From the NCBI GenBank assembly GCA_022827195.1, contig JAJDTL010000037.1:159698-223697 (forward strand): DNA of 64,000 bases, given 5' to 3'. The notes beneath the pieces were generated by a model, which saw only the letters and a program-made list of their open reading frames with translations, was not told the origin of the DNA and did no database searches. Of the stretch, positions 16,364-25,642 are shown piece after piece. The DNA is from Caldilineaceae bacterium (GTDB lineage Bacteria; Chloroflexota; Anaerolineae; Caldilineales; Caldilineaceae). Made by a program: the position numbers and the translations under genes. Within the stretch, counting starts at the first letter, position 1; each line of letters begins with the position of its first letter.

Positions 16364-19300
16364 TCACTCTTCATCCGCCACGATCACTACCATTTCGGTG
16401 CCTGACCTGCCGAAAGTCTCAGGTGCATACATCTCCTCCGCTTTGGCTGGCGGCGCGACGAAGGTGCCCGGCGTCGTGGCCCTCGCCATATAGCTGTATT
16501 CGTATACCCCTGCCCAAAGATACGAAGTGAAGGCTTCGGCGCGCTCGTCTCGCAGGTTCTGGTGCTGGTACCAGCTGCCCCACCACCGGCGGTCGCGATT
16601 TCGGTCCGGCTCTTCAGGCGGGTTGGCGGTGACGGCGAGTTCAGGGTTGAGGATCTCCAGACCGGCGGGCAGCGGGTCGGCCAGTGCGACATGGACGCGA
16701 CGCGAGGGCGCGGCCATGGTGAGCTTGATGCGGACGCGGGCGCCGGCGCGGATATGCCATACACCGTCATCGTCGCGGCGGACATCGGCGGGGTCGTCGA
16801 CAGCTTCATAGACGCGCTCGACGGCAAAGCCGTGGTCTGCTGGCGCGAGGCGGAGGTCCAGGGGGGCGTAGCGCAGGCCCAGCCGATAGTAGAGCCGTCC
16901 CTGGCCTTCTTTCTGCAGGACCAGGGGAAGTTCTTCGTCCGACCGGGTCGCGCCTGTCCGGAGGAGCTGCATAGGCAGGTCAAGATTGACGATTTCGGTT
17001 GAGCGGCCCTCGAATGTATGGCCGCCCGCGAACTGTTCGCCCAGCCAGATGCGGGCGACGAAGTCGGGTGTCATCGACTCGAAGGTATTGAAGTAGCGGT
17101 CCATGGCCAGCAGCACCCAGACGTTTTCCTGGGTATTGCTCCAGCGGCCGGCGGTGCGATGCCCCAGCAGTCCTCGTACCAGCTTTGAGATCAGATCGCT
17201 GTCGGGCTGATCGACGACGAGGGCTTCGAGCAGGACGGCGTCCGAGCGCCGGATTGAATGGAGCAGCAGGTAGTCGCCGTCGCTGTAGCCGGAGGCGACT
17301 GTGGCTGCGCCGGCGGTCTCGGTCACACGGTTGTTGAGGAAGCGCCTAATCTCATCTACTGTCTCACGCAGGGCCGTTTCGCCGCTCAGCACGAACAGGA
17401 GCCAGCCGATGCTTTCGAGCGACAGATTATCCAGGCCATTTGTGTCGATCAGTCTTCTTGCCTTGGCCGGGTCATGGTCTCCGAGAAGCGTGCGGACATA
17501 GAGTGCGTAGGAGGAAAGCCCGCGCCGGACATCGGCGCCGTACCAATGGGGGAAGTGATCTTCGACGTTGCGCAGGTAGTCCAGCGAGCGACTCAGCACT
17601 TCGCCGGGAACTTGGTAGCCTTTGAGGCGGGCGCGGGCCAGGGCATGGGCGACGTGGATGCTGTGGTAGGGCCAAATTTCGCCGCCGCGCCGCCAGATGG
17701 GGAAGCCGCCGTTGTGGTGCTGCAAGGTCTGCAGCATCTGCAGGTCGCGTTCCATGGTAGTTTCGATCTCTGCGGGAGATGGCAGCCCCTCGGCGTCGAA
17801 TGCGGTCAAGACGTCGCGCAGCGCGGCCACGCCGAGGATGCGGGAAGCGATCTGTTCGGTGCACTCGTAGGGGTACTGGACCAGGTAGATGTAGGCGTCG
17901 GTCAGCGCCTGCAGGGCGGTTGAGGAGAAGGTTACTTCGAGGCCGCCGTAGTTCGGGACCGTGTCGGCAGGGGGCCGCAGGGTCTGTAGTATTGTGCCGC
18001 TGGCGTCAATCTCGCCGTAGACGGCGAAGGCCTCGGTTGTTGCAGGCGTGTAGACCGGAAGATCGATTTCGGCTGCGTCGGCAGAGGAGGGCTGATTGGC
18101 GTCGGCTGCTGCGAACTGAAAGCGGGCCGTGCCTGGGCTGGCGGTTGTCGCCGGGAAGCGGACTTCGACGCGGTCGTTGGCGGGCACGGTCAGGGCGTAG
18201 CCGGCCGCTTCTTCTTCATCATTCTCGTCCAGCAGGTCGGCGTTGGCGGCGCGAACCACCACGTGTGCAAGCAGGGGTTCGTCGGTCTGGTTCTGAAGCA
18301 CGACGGGCAGATCGAAGCTGTCGCCGAAGTTGAGGAAGCGGGGCGGGGCGGGCCGCACCATCAGGGGCAGACGCGCGGTCAGATTCGATTCGCCGGTCCC
18401 AAAGTATTTGCCGCCGGCGACGGAGACAACCAACACGCGGTAGCGGGTCAGATTGTCGGGCAATGTTACGGTTACACTGGCCAGGCCGTTTGCGTCGGTA
18501 CGTACTTCAGGCGCAAAGAGGGCCAAGGGATCGAAGTCCAGGCGGAGGCGAATCTGGGCCGTTCCGTCTGCTGACGCGCCCCCGTCGACGGCCATCTCTT
18601 CCATTTCCATGTCGGCCGCAGCAGCCGGCGCTGCCATTGCAAAGGCCATCGACCTCTGCTGCATTTCGGGTTCCGGGGGTGGTTGGGGGGTACCGGTCGG
18701 TGAAGGTCCGGCGGCCTGGAGCAACTGTGGACTGGCGAGCTGCAGATGGGCCCGATTGTGGTAGTTGCTGACGCCGGGACCGCGTTCGCGGTAGAAGTGG
18801 CTTACGGGGTCTAGCAGCTGGTAGCCGGTCAGGGCCAAGATTGCTTCGTCGACAACGACTATGGCAAACTCAGCGTCCGCGACGGGTTTGCCGTCTGCGT
18901 CGTGCACGGACACGTCGATGGTGGTCTCCCCGCCCGGCTCCAGCTTGAGCGATCGTGGGGCGGCGGCGACGTGCAGCCTGCGGCTAAGTGGTGGGACTGA
19001 GAGGTTCAGCCGTCCGCTGGCGTAGGCGGGTCGGCGCGGCAAGGCGAGCAGGTCGTTGCCGGCATCGTCTACCCGCAGCGTCGATCCGACAAGGTCCACT
19101 TGGAGATAGACATTCGGGATGTGTGCGTCCCCTATCGGCACGGACAGGGTATGGGTCGGGTCGTCCATTGTGAAGCGTTCGCTGGTCATCATGCCGTCGC
19201 GCCGCAGTGTCAAGAGGCCTTCAGCAGGGAAGAAGGGGGCCTGCACAAGGATCTGGGCGGTATCGCCGGGTGCGTAGGTCTCGCCGTCCGGTATCAGTTG

Positions 19301-21415
19301 CAGATTCTCCTGCTCGACGTTTCGGCTCGGCGGACGTTTTCCGCCGCTCACCCAGCGCGTCATTTCGGTCAGATTGCTGCGGCCGGCAGCGTCAACTACG
19401 GTGGCGCTGATGCGGTACTCTCCTCCCAAGGCTGTATCGAAGGTACAGCTCGCGAATTCGCGATCCTTGCTGTGGGGATCGGAAGCGGCCGAGGACGCAG
19501 CCGTGCACTCCTGAACATCCTCCTCTTTCTCGCGCCAGCTGCCGTCGCGGAACGCCCAGGCGAGCCGCGCGGCACGAACGGTTACGCTGTGACCTTCGAT
19601 CGGGTTGCCGTCAATATCGGTGACCACAAGCTCGACTGGGAGGGGCTCGCCCTGTTCGACAAAGTAGCGGTCGGTGCGCAAGCCGACGTAGCGGTCGGCC
19701 GGATGCAGCAGGAGGTTGGCGCGGCTGGACCAAGCCTGGCGGTTGACGTCAAGTACGGTTGCGGTCGTGTCGAGGCGGACGGGCAGATTTCCGGTTGCTT
19801 CGGCGGCATCACCGGCAGGGAAATCTATACGCAGGTTGTGTTGGCCGGCGGCGTCTGTGCGTGAAGTGAAGGAGGCGTAGCCGATGTAGCCGTAGTTTTC
19901 GTCATATCTCCACCACGGAGACCACTTGCCAAAGACGAAGCCGGACCAGTTGGGGGGTTCGTAGAAGCCAGACGAGACTTCGACTCCCCATTCCACGTCG
20001 GCGTTGGAAAGGGGGCCGCCGGCGAAGTAGGCGGCGCTAACGGTCGCCAGGGCGTGGCCGCCGGCGACGTGCGGGCCTTCGCTGACGCGAGCGCTGACTT
20101 CAAATTCGGGACGGCGAAACTCCTGTACCTGGATCTCATGATAGTAACGCGCGTCGTCCCGGCGGAGGGTGCCGGACGAGGGCTCCAGCTCGATCCAGGC
20201 GTAACCCAGGTTAACGTTTTCGGGAAGTTCGAAATCGAAATGGAATCCTCCCAGGGCGTTGACTGCCGCTTCTCCTGCGCTGATCTGGTTGCGAGACGAA
20301 TCATGGACTACGAAGGAGAGGCGGCGGGCCGCGTTTTGCAGGAACAGGCTGAGGTCCCCTTCCGGGCCGGGCTCGACACGGCGAATCCAGCCTTTGATGC
20401 TGACAGTCTCGCCAGGACGGTAGATTTTGCGGTCGTCGAAGACGTAGTAACGGACTTCGGGGCGCGGGGTCGTTCGGGACCAGCCACGATTCTCGTCTTC
20501 ATCCCGGTGAAAAAAGTAGTCAAATCTGGGCAGGAAGGCCACATCGTTGTTGTGGCGGGCAATCAGCAGCTGTGAACTTATAGACGGGAGAGGGAGCCGT
20601 GCTGTGCCGGTCTCGTCCGTTGCATCTTGCGTGTCTGTCGGCCAGAGTTGTACGGTTGCACCTTCAACAGGCGCGCCATCGGACAGGCGATTGGTCCAAA
20701 CGAGCATCTCGTCGGCATCGACAAAGGCCTCGACGCCAAGGTGCGTCACCTGCACCCATCTGGAAATACCCATCTGATCCAACCGCCGATTGAATGGGTC
20801 GGGGGCGGCGGCTGAGGTGACCTCCTCCGGTTCTACCACCAGAATGAGGTGGCCGGTGTCGCCTTCCAGCGCGTCCGACAGGTCGATGCTCGTCTCGACT
20901 AGTTGATCATCGGCGGCGCTAATTTGCAGCGTGCGTTCGAGGATTGGTTCGCCGGGCGGCTCTTTACGGAGGCCGCGCGAGTAGTCGTTGCTCCATTGCA
21001 AGTAGGTTCTAAAGTGCTCCGGCAAGACGCGAAATGCGCGCATGCTGACAGTCTTGAGGTTTACAGTGTAAATTGGTAAAGCCGGCCTGGCGTAGGGATC
21101 CAGGGTGGCTATTGGGCCACCGCTGTTCGTCGTCAGAATGACCTGCGCAGGCCCGACGCTGAACTGAACGCTCAGGTCTTCGGTCAGCGACTGGCCGAAG
21201 CTGTCGGAAAGTTCGGCGGGAACGGTTACGCTGTATGTCGCACGGCCTGGCACGACGGCCCGTATTTCGACGCGATTGCCATACAGGTCATAGGAGACGG
21301 CCGGCGGCTCGGGCTCGATGGCGAAGAGCGCCGGGTCAAACTTTTCGGCGTCGATGGAATTGTTGAACTGGAGGAACCAGGTTGCACCGGGGGGCATTCG
21401 CCGTCGTAGCCGCAT
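16364..21415 (-). CDS. Alpha-2-macroglobulin family protein, C-terminal part (frameshift-separated)
   Basis: A 1683-residue open frame holding most of a bacterial alpha-2-macroglobulin, a periplasmic or surface protease trap that may also support envelope integrity. It runs through several MG beta domains, including the MG3-like VYTVNLKTVSMRAFRVLPEHF and the MG2-like YVFDDRKIYRPGETVSIKGWIRR. A Pro/Met/Ala-rich, bait-like linker precedes the A2M domain (PEVRTDANGLASVTVTLPD). The thioester motif CTEQ is intact at 17852-17863, followed by an alpha-helical toroid domain (NGGFPIWRRGGEIWPYHSIHVA) and a C-terminal beta domain ending YEYSYMARATTPGTF. The true N-terminus is the adjacent 21226-22515 frame, separated by one missing C at 21389-21394. 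No pbpC neighbour, unlike E. coli yfhM. Confidence 0.9.
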   Translation of the reverse strand: MRLRRRMPPGATWFLQFNNSIDAEKFDPALFAIEPEPPAVSYDLYGNRVEIRAVVPGRATYSVTVPAELSDSFGQSLTEDLSVQFSVGPAQVILTTNSGGPIATLDPYARPALPIYTVNLKTVSMRAFRVLPEHFRTYLQWSNDYSRGLRKEPPGEPILERTLQISAADDQLVETSIDLSDALEGDTGHLILVVEPEEVTSAAAPDPFNRRLDQMGISRWVQVTHLGVEAFVDADEMLVWTNRLSDGAPVEGATVQLWPTDTQDATDETGTARLPLPSISSQLLIARHNNDVAFLPRFDYFFHRDEDENRGWSRTTPRPEVRYYVFDDRKIYRPGETVSIKGWIRRVEPGPEGDLSLFLQNAARRLSFVVHDSSRNQISAGEAAVNALGGFHFDFELPENVNLGYAWIELEPSSGTLRRDDARYYHEIQVQEFRRPEFEVSARVSEGPHVAGGHALATVSAAYFAGGPLSNADVEWGVEVSSGFYEPPNWSGFVFGKWSPWWRYDENYGYIGYASFTSRTDAAGQHNLRIDFPAGDAAEATGNLPVRLDTTATVLDVNRQAWSSRANLLLHPADRYVGLRTDRYFVEQGEPLPVELVVTDIDGNPIEGHSVTVRAARLAWAFRDGSWREKEEDVQECTAASSAASDPHSKDREFASCTFDTALGGEYRISATVVDAAGRSNLTEMTRWVSGGKRPPSRNVEQENLQLIPDGETYAPGDTAQILVQAPFFPAEGLLTLRRDGMMTSERFTMDDPTHTLSVPIGDAHIPNVYLQVDLVGSTLRVDDAGNDLLALPRRPAYASGRLNLSVPPLSRRLHVAAAPRSLKLEPGGETTIDVSVHDADGKPVADAEFAIVVVDEAILALTGYQLLDPVSHFYRERGPGVSNYHNRAHLQLASPQLLQAAGPSPTGTPQPPPEPEMQQRSMAFAMAAPAAAADMEMEEMAVDGGASADGTAQIRLRLDFDPLALFAPEVRTDANGLASVTVTLPDNLTRYRVLVVSVAGGKYFGTGESNLTARLPLMVRPAPPRFLNFGDSFDLPVVLQNQTDEPLLAHVVVRAANADLLDENDEEEAAGYALTVPANDRVEVRFPATTASPGTARFQFAAADANQPSSADAAEIDLPVYTPATTEAFAVYGEIDASGTILQTLRPPADTVPNYGGLEVTFSSTALQALTDAYIYLVQYPYECTEQIASRILGVAALRDVLTAFDAEGLPSPAEIETTMERDLQMLQTLQHHNGGFPIWRRGGEIWPYHSIHVAHALARARLKGYQVPGEVLSRSLDYLRNVEDHFPHWYGADVRRGLSSYALYVRTLLGDHDPAKARRLIDTNGLDNLSLESIGWLLFVLSGETALRETVDEIRRFLNNRVTETAGAATVASGYSDGDYLLLHSIRRSDAVLLEALVVDQPDSDLISKLVRGLLGHRTAGRWSNTQENVWVLLAMDRYFNTFESMTPDFVARIWLGEQFAGGHTFEGRSTEIVNLDLPMQLLRTGATRSDEELPLVLQKEGQGRLYYRLGLRYAPLDLRLAPADHGFAVERVYEAVDDPADVRRDDDGVWHIRAGARVRIKLTMAAPSRRVHVALADPLPAGLEILNPELAVTANPPEEPDRNRDRRWWGSWYQHQNLRDERAEAFTSYLWAGVYEYSYMARATTPGTFVAPPAKAEEMYAPETFGRSGTEMVVIVADEE

Positions 21416-22515
21416 CCGGTACGGCGCAGGGCAAACGGGGGGAGCGTCTGGAAGCTGAAGCTCTGCGGGTGGGCGGAGACGAGGGGCCCTTCCTCGGAGG
21501 GGGTGCCGGGGGGGAAGGTCACGGTAACGGTCGTGTCGGCCGGAAGGGGTTCTTCAGCCACAAATGCCAGCCAACGGTCCGGGTGGGCCGCGGCAATCAG
21601 ACCTTTTATCCGGTTTTCGGAGGCGATCTCTTGCTCGTTGGCCAGGCGGACGGCGTAGCTCTGCCCGCGCGCGGTAACCTGCGCGATCTTGATCAGTTCG
21701 GCTGGGTCGATGCGCTGATCGAATTGGGCAAACAGGACCGGCTCCAAGGGCAGTGGGCCGCCTGTGGGGTGTCCTGTCTGCAGGGTGGGCGGGGGCGTGC
21801 GGAAAGTCCAGGTGACGGTCTCTTCGAGGGCGGACCCTGCGGTGGACTTCGTGCCGGCCGGGATTTGAACTGTGTACTCGGTCGCCATGGGCATGCGGTC
21901 GGCGCCGTCGAGGGCGGCTTCGAAGAAGAGCGTCCTGGTGCCGACCCAACGCCAGTGTCCGGGAACGGCCGGCGTGATGACGGCAGGGGGATCCTGCTGG
22001 CCCAGCTCCTGGTGGCTGGAGAGGGCAACCATGGGCTGGTTGAAGGTGACGCTCATCTGCGGGGCAAGCGGGACGTCTCCCCGCGGGGAATAGCGCAGGA
22101 CGGCGAGTGGCGCGTCGCGGTCGAGGCCAGGCTGGGAAGCGTCGTGCGGCGGAGGAAACGGCAGAGCTAGCTCCTCTCCGGGCCGGGGCGGAGGAAGACT
22201 CTCCTCGGGCAAGCGGGCCTGCTCGGCATCGCTGTGTACCGCCTGGATGGGTGGCAGGCGGTCCAGCAGGCTCTGCAGCTGTGCCGGCGTGAGGTCCGTT
22301 GTTTGGGCGCGGGCGGGCCGCGCCTCAGCAGCGTCCCAACCGGGCTGCCCTTCGCTCAGGGTGAAAGGGAGAGGAGCGGAATCCCGTTCGTCAACTTCGA
22401 TAAAGTCGTCTTCATAGTAGGCGGGTTCCCTGCGTTCGGAGCCACCGGACATGCAGCTGAGGGATGCCAGCGCGAGCATCAGGATCGGGATTGACAGGGC
22501 TGTTCGGCAGTTCAT
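21226..22515 (-). CDS. Alpha-2-macroglobulin family protein, N-terminal part with signal peptide
   Basis: A 429-residue frame encoding the start of the alpha-2-macroglobulin. ATG 22515 follows a good AGGAGA site. The first 20 residues form a hydrophobic signal peptide ending at C21 (ASLSC), probably a lipoprotein site although Ser at -3 is not ideal. A Pro-rich acidic linker (residues 25-130) leads to Ig-like domains with VTFNQPMV and LFAQFDQRI, the Ig-like MG1 type of bacterial A2Ms. Homology stops after GYDGECPP; the last ~55 residues are a Ser/Pro-rich out-of-frame tail. One extra C in the run at 21389-21394 would join ECPP to GATWFLQF of the next frame and give a single protein of about 2050 residues. 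Confidence 0.85.
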   Translation of the reverse strand: MNCRTALSIPILMLALASLSCMSGGSERREPAYYEDDFIEVDERDSAPLPFTLSEGQPGWDAAEARPARAQTTDLTPAQLQSLLDRLPPIQAVHSDAEQARLPEESLPPPRPGEELALPFPPPHDASQPGLDRDAPLAVLRYSPRGDVPLAPQMSVTFNQPMVALSSHQELGQQDPPAVITPAVPGHWRWVGTRTLFFEAALDGADRMPMATEYTVQIPAGTKSTAGSALEETVTWTFRTPPPTLQTGHPTGGPLPLEPVLFAQFDQRIDPAELIKIAQVTARGQSYAVRLANEQEIASENRIKGLIAAAHPDRWLAFVAEEPLPADTTVTVTFPPGTPSEEGPLVSAHPQSFSFQTLPPFALRRTGCGYDGECPPVQPGSSSSTIPSTPKSLTRRSSPSSPSRRPSPMTCMAIASKYGPSCQAVRHTA

Positions 22516-22822
22516 GGAAAGATTCTCCTAGGGGAGGCGACCAAAACCGATCAGACTTCCCCCAACAGGCAGGCATTCCGTGCGCGTCGGAGAACGGGTA
22601 TTGGGGAGCTCTTGCTCTTGACGTGTGAATCGATTGCAGTCATTCCCGGAAGCTCAAATTGTGTCCCTTGTGAAATGGAAGACTTTGATATTCTCAAATT
22701 GCCGGTTCCATCCTGGTTCATCTGGCCGTTGGTACGACTGATTGCTTGTGTGAACCTCACATTGTGAGCTTTTGCATCCTTTGGCTTACGGGACCGAGGT
22801 CCTTCCGTTGATGGCGTGAAGA

Positions 22823-22872
22823 GTCGACATATGTCGACCAAAGTCGACCAATGTCGGCCAATGTCGACCGAC
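22823..22872 (+). repeat. Five tandem 10-bp units (GTCGACCAAW-like)
   Basis: Five units in exact 10-base register starting at 22823, 22833, 22843, 22853 and 22863: GTCGACATAT, GTCGACCAAA, GTCGACCAAT, GTCGGCCAAT, GTCGACCGAC. Units share GTCG(A/G)C and run straight into a T-rich tract. Confidence 0.85.
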
Positions 22873-22880
22873 ATTTTTTT
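22851..22880 (+). terminator. Terminator-like hairpin at the end of the 10-bp array
   Basis: ATGTCGG (22851-22857), a 10-base loop, CCGACAT (22868-22874), then seven Ts from 22874. It looks like a rho-independent terminator on the plus strand, yet no plus-strand gene lies upstream; the nearest gene starts at 22515 on the other strand. It may end an unannotated RNA or be an accident of the repeat. Confidence 0.45.
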
Positions 22881-23014
22881 CTGGAGAGGGGTGCTTTCCT
22901 AGTTTTGCATTTTGAGTTTCTAGCTTTTGGTGTACTCGTTAGGTCTATTGGTCGCATTGGCGTTGCTCGGCCGCCAGGTGTGCTGATAGATGGCGCCTGC
23001 AACAGCCTGGCGAT

Positions 23015-23043
23015 CCACGAAGGACACGAATTCACACGAAGGG
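23015..23043 (+). repeat. CACGAAGGACACGA-type dispersed repeat, copy 1
   Basis: Contains CCACGAAGGACACGA followed by TTCACACGAAGGG, three spaced copies of a CACGAA core. A related sequence occurs in inverted orientation at 62301-62340. In both islands it lies near a 10-bp array. Confidence 0.55.
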
Positions 23044-23050
23044 CCGCGTT

Positions 23051-23110
23051 GCGTCCGGTCAGGTTCGGTGAAGTCGGGTCAAGTCCTGTCAAGTCGGGTC
23101 AAGTCCTTTT
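23051..23110 (+). repeat. Tandem 10-bp units (AAGTCGGGTC-like), array 2
   Basis: Six 10-base units in register: GCGTCCGGTC and AGGTTCGGTG (degenerate), then AAGTCGGGTC, AAGTCCTGTC, AAGTCGGGTC and AAGTCCTTTT, ending in a run of six Ts (23107-23112). It has the same period as the array at 22823 and a core shared with 62166-62205. Confidence 0.85.
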
Positions 23111-24101
23111 TTCCGGCGATTGGAGACGGCAAGAGCGGCTGTCTCCTGGCAGTGAATGCTCGGATGCCTGATGGTTCTTGTCGGGGCATCTAAGTTCTTC
23201 GTTCCTGATTCTCAGTTTCTTATTCCTTGTTGCCTCAGCCGGCTGTTGATATCAGCTTAGCACAATTGAAAGCCATTTGCGCGGGTTTGGAGCTTTTTTC
23301 TGCACCTTTCATCATTTGACGTCATGAGCCGGTCGTTTTGGCCGGTTGTGCAGTGGAAAGGCTGGGCCGAAGTTGCCAGGAACCGGATGATGTTCTGTGC
23401 CGGTCAAGTTGCCTTTCCTGTCGGTGCTGATGGTTGTCGCGCCGGTCATGGTTCCAGTATAGCGTGCGTGGCGGGCCTTCGCAGGGGATTTCGGAGAATT
23501 GGTCAGTTTTCGATGTTCTTCATCGGATTCTCATCTGGGGACCTCTTCGAGCTGCGGATTGTCAGAAGAGGGGCAGGCTGGACTTTTGGGCGGTCCGCCG
23601 ACGCGGCCGCTGGGCAGAATCTTCGGGTCTCATTGAAGCGGCCGTTTGGTCGCGGTTTGTCACGAAATGAAGTATTCTTCCTGCTCGACTCTTGGGTGGT
23701 ACCGGAGAGGTTTGGGTAGGTCAGAGCTGGTTTGGAATAAGATACGTTGCGCTGCCCGGGTAGGTCGCGGGGGTCTCGGGCCGTCGAGGGTAATGAAAGT
23801 CCAAGTCAGGGGGTGAGGGCGCCGGGATTCCTGCGCGACGGGCAGGGCTTCAGCCTGAGAAAGTCTGCCATTTTCCTGTAAAGGAGCAGATTGCAGGGTA
23901 GTCGCGGTGATGCGCGGGGCGCGTGTTGGATTGTCGTACTTCAGAAATGTGGTCTCTTGCAAGGGTTCGGGAGAAACTGGCCAATCGAGATGTTTACGAT
24001 CCGCCAGGCAGCCGAAGGGAGCAGGGCGGCCGGAATGGCGCGGCCCCTAAGAGCCAAGCGAAGCGGTGGTTGGTGCGGGACACTGCCGTGAGAAATGGAA
24101 A

Positions 24102-24755
24102 TCAGAAGCCGAGCATTGAGCGTATCAAAGGAATTGATTCGGCGCCGAGATAGGCGACCAGGACGTGCTTTATGATCTTCCCGGTGATCACAGGCAGCAG
24201 AAAGCGGTGGATGGGCAGCCGAATTGCTCCTGCCAGGATTCCGGCGACATCAAAGAGGGGCGTGGGGATAATCGCCAGGACGAAGAGCACCGGCATGGTA
24301 TAGCGGGTCGTCAGGCGGTGGAATCTGGAATCGATACGGCGCTGACGAAACATCCCGCTGCCGGTCGCGCCTGCCAGGTAGCCTGACAGTTCCCCGAGAC
24401 CGCTGCCGCAGCCGGCAACGATTCCGAGCAGCAGGGGATTGAGGCTGGCCCCCAAGGAGAGGACAACGGCCAGGCCGGGGGCGGGCAGAATCACGGTTGC
24501 GTTGGAGATCAGGCTGATCAGAAAGCTACTTGCATAGCCCCAATGACTGAAGCGCTGGACGAGCTCGTCATTGAGGGCCAGCCAGATGGACCCGGCGGTG
24601 ATTGCGAGCAGCGCACCGACCTGCCACACGAGATGGAGGGAGTTGCGCTTCGGGACAGCCTCAGGGGTCTTCTCGCCGGTTGTAGCGGCTGCTTCGCCGC
24701 CCGTAATCCAGTTCAACGCGCTGCGCCAAAACCCGTCACTTCGGGTAGGGCCCAT
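24102..24755 (-). CDS. VTT-domain (SNARE-associated/DedA-like) membrane protein
   Basis: A 217-residue integral membrane protein of the VTT superfamily, relatives of which move or scramble lipids or undecaprenyl phosphate. About five membrane segments are visible: LLAITAGSIWLAL, FLISLISNATVILPAPGLAVVLSLGA (the re-entrant VTT core), GIVAGCGSGLGELSGYLAGA (the conserved G-x3-G-x-L-x-G-Y motif), VLFVLAIIPTPLFDVAGILAGA (P-D-x2-G motif) and a last helix. ATG 24755 has AGGA nine bases upstream; the open frame extends back to TTG 24818. It is the last gene of a minus-strand block of envelope genes, 92 bases after the cyclophilin gene. Confidence 0.82.
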   Translation of the reverse strand: MGPTRSDGFWRSALNWITGGEAAATTGEKTPEAVPKRNSLHLVWQVGALLAITAGSIWLALNDELVQRFSHWGYASSFLISLISNATVILPAPGLAVVLSLGASLNPLLLGIVAGCGSGLGELSGYLAGATGSGMFRQRRIDSRFHRLTTRYTMPVLFVLAIIPTPLFDVAGILAGAIRLPIHRFLLPVITGKIIKHVLVAYLGAESIPLIRSMLGF

Positions 24756-24847
24756 GTGCAGGATTCCTAACAGTTCGTTCCAGTCCCGCGACAAAGGATC
24801 TACGGGAGATTTCAGCAAGCAATTTAGATTTTTTCGGGTGGAACCTG

Positions 24848-25540
24848 CTACTGCTCAGCCTGGTCGATTTCAACGGTTATCAGCAGGTCGCCTGGAAATT
24901 CGGAGGCACCGGCAGCCATCGGGTCCCTGATGGTGAGAGAGAAGAGTACGTCGGTTCCCTCCACGACCTCGCCGAAGATCGTATGGTTGCCGTTGAGCCA
25001 TGGGGTCTCGGCGAAGGTAATGAAGAACTGGCTGCCGTTCGTATCCGGCCCGGCGTTCGCCATTGCCAGGAGGCCGGCGCGGTCGAACTGCAGGTCGGGG
25101 ACAGTTTCGTCCTGGAATTGATAGCCGGGCCCGCCTGCCCCGCTGCCGGTGGGGTCCCCGCCCTGGGCCATGAAGTTCTCCAACACGCGATGAAAGTGTG
25201 TGTTGTTGTAAAAGCCGTCACGGGCGAGGAAGATGAAGTTGTTGACGGTAACGGGCGCCTGGTCGGCGAAGAGACGTACGCGCATGTCGCCATTCTCGGT
25301 CTTGAAAGTGGCAAAGTACACGGCTTCCGGGTCGATGGTCATCTCGGGGGCTGCGTCGTACAAATTGTTGCGTGCGGCAGGTTCGAGCGCAGCCGCCTTG
25401 CCGTTCGCGGGCTGGGCCGCCTCACTGGCAGCCTCATCCGGCGCGCTGGAAGGCTGTGCAGAAGCGCCGCAGGCGGAAATGAGGAGCGCTGCAATCAGAA
25501 GAATTGGCAGGAGGTGCGATCCCAGGCCCGAGCAGTGCAT
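24848..25540 (-). CDS. Cyclophilin-type peptidyl-prolyl isomerase, lipoprotein
   Basis: A 230-residue secreted prolyl isomerase expected to help fold exported proteins. ATG 25540 gives an ideal lipoprotein signal: a hydrophobic LLPILLIAALL then ISAC with the lipidated Cys at 24. A longer form from TTG 25621 has a good AAAGGA site but would place 27 odd residues before the signal; both are possible. After an Ala/Pro/Ser-rich spacer the cyclophilin domain begins near residue 70 (FATFKTENGDMRVRLFADQAP). It carries TVNNFIFLARDGFYNNTHFHRVL (catalytic Arg), FMAQGGDP and ANAGPDTNGSQFFIT with NHTIFGEVV. It follows the WecA-like gene closely. Confidence 0.9.
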   Translation of the reverse strand: MHCSGLGSHLLPILLIAALLISACGASAQPSSAPDEAASEAAQPANGKAAALEPAARNNLYDAAPEMTIDPEAVYFATFKTENGDMRVRLFADQAPVTVNNFIFLARDGFYNNTHFHRVLENFMAQGGDPTGSGAGGPGYQFQDETVPDLQFDRAGLLAMANAGPDTNGSQFFITFAETPWLNGNHTIFGEVVEGTDVLFSLTIRDPMAAGASEFPGDLLITVEIDQAEQ

Positions 25541-25642
25541 TTTGGAGCGGCCGGAGAAAGCGACCTGGGTGCGAGTGGTCGTACGGGAAGAGAGCCATAA
25601 ACTATTGCTGAGAATGTTCAAGACGGGATCCTTTCCTAGGGG

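Larger units (their letters stand above)
22516..24101. other. Gene-poor repeat island 1
   Basis: About 1.6 kb with no convincing gene. Open frames (for example 22851-23171, 23324-23719 and 23660-23962) lack ribosome binding sites, family signatures and normal composition. The stretch is locally AT-richer than its surroundings and holds two arrays of 10-bp units, a terminator-like hairpin and a CACGAAGGACACGA-type repeat, each listed separately. The part from 23.2 to 24.1 kb shows nothing I can name. Confidence 0.6.

Noticed and set aside
17258..17923. 221-residue plus-strand frame inside the alpha-2-macroglobulin gene
   Set aside because: It overlaps the thioester region coded on the minus strand; composition is shadow-like.
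16364..22515. Treating the alpha-2-macroglobulin as two separate functional genes
   Set aside because: The first frame ends in an out-of-frame Ser/Pro tail, the second has no ribosome site or signal peptide, and one added base fuses them into a standard bacterial A2M.
22823..23110. CRISPR-like array
   Set aside because: Units are 10 bp with no spacers and no cas genes; these are simple tandem repeats.
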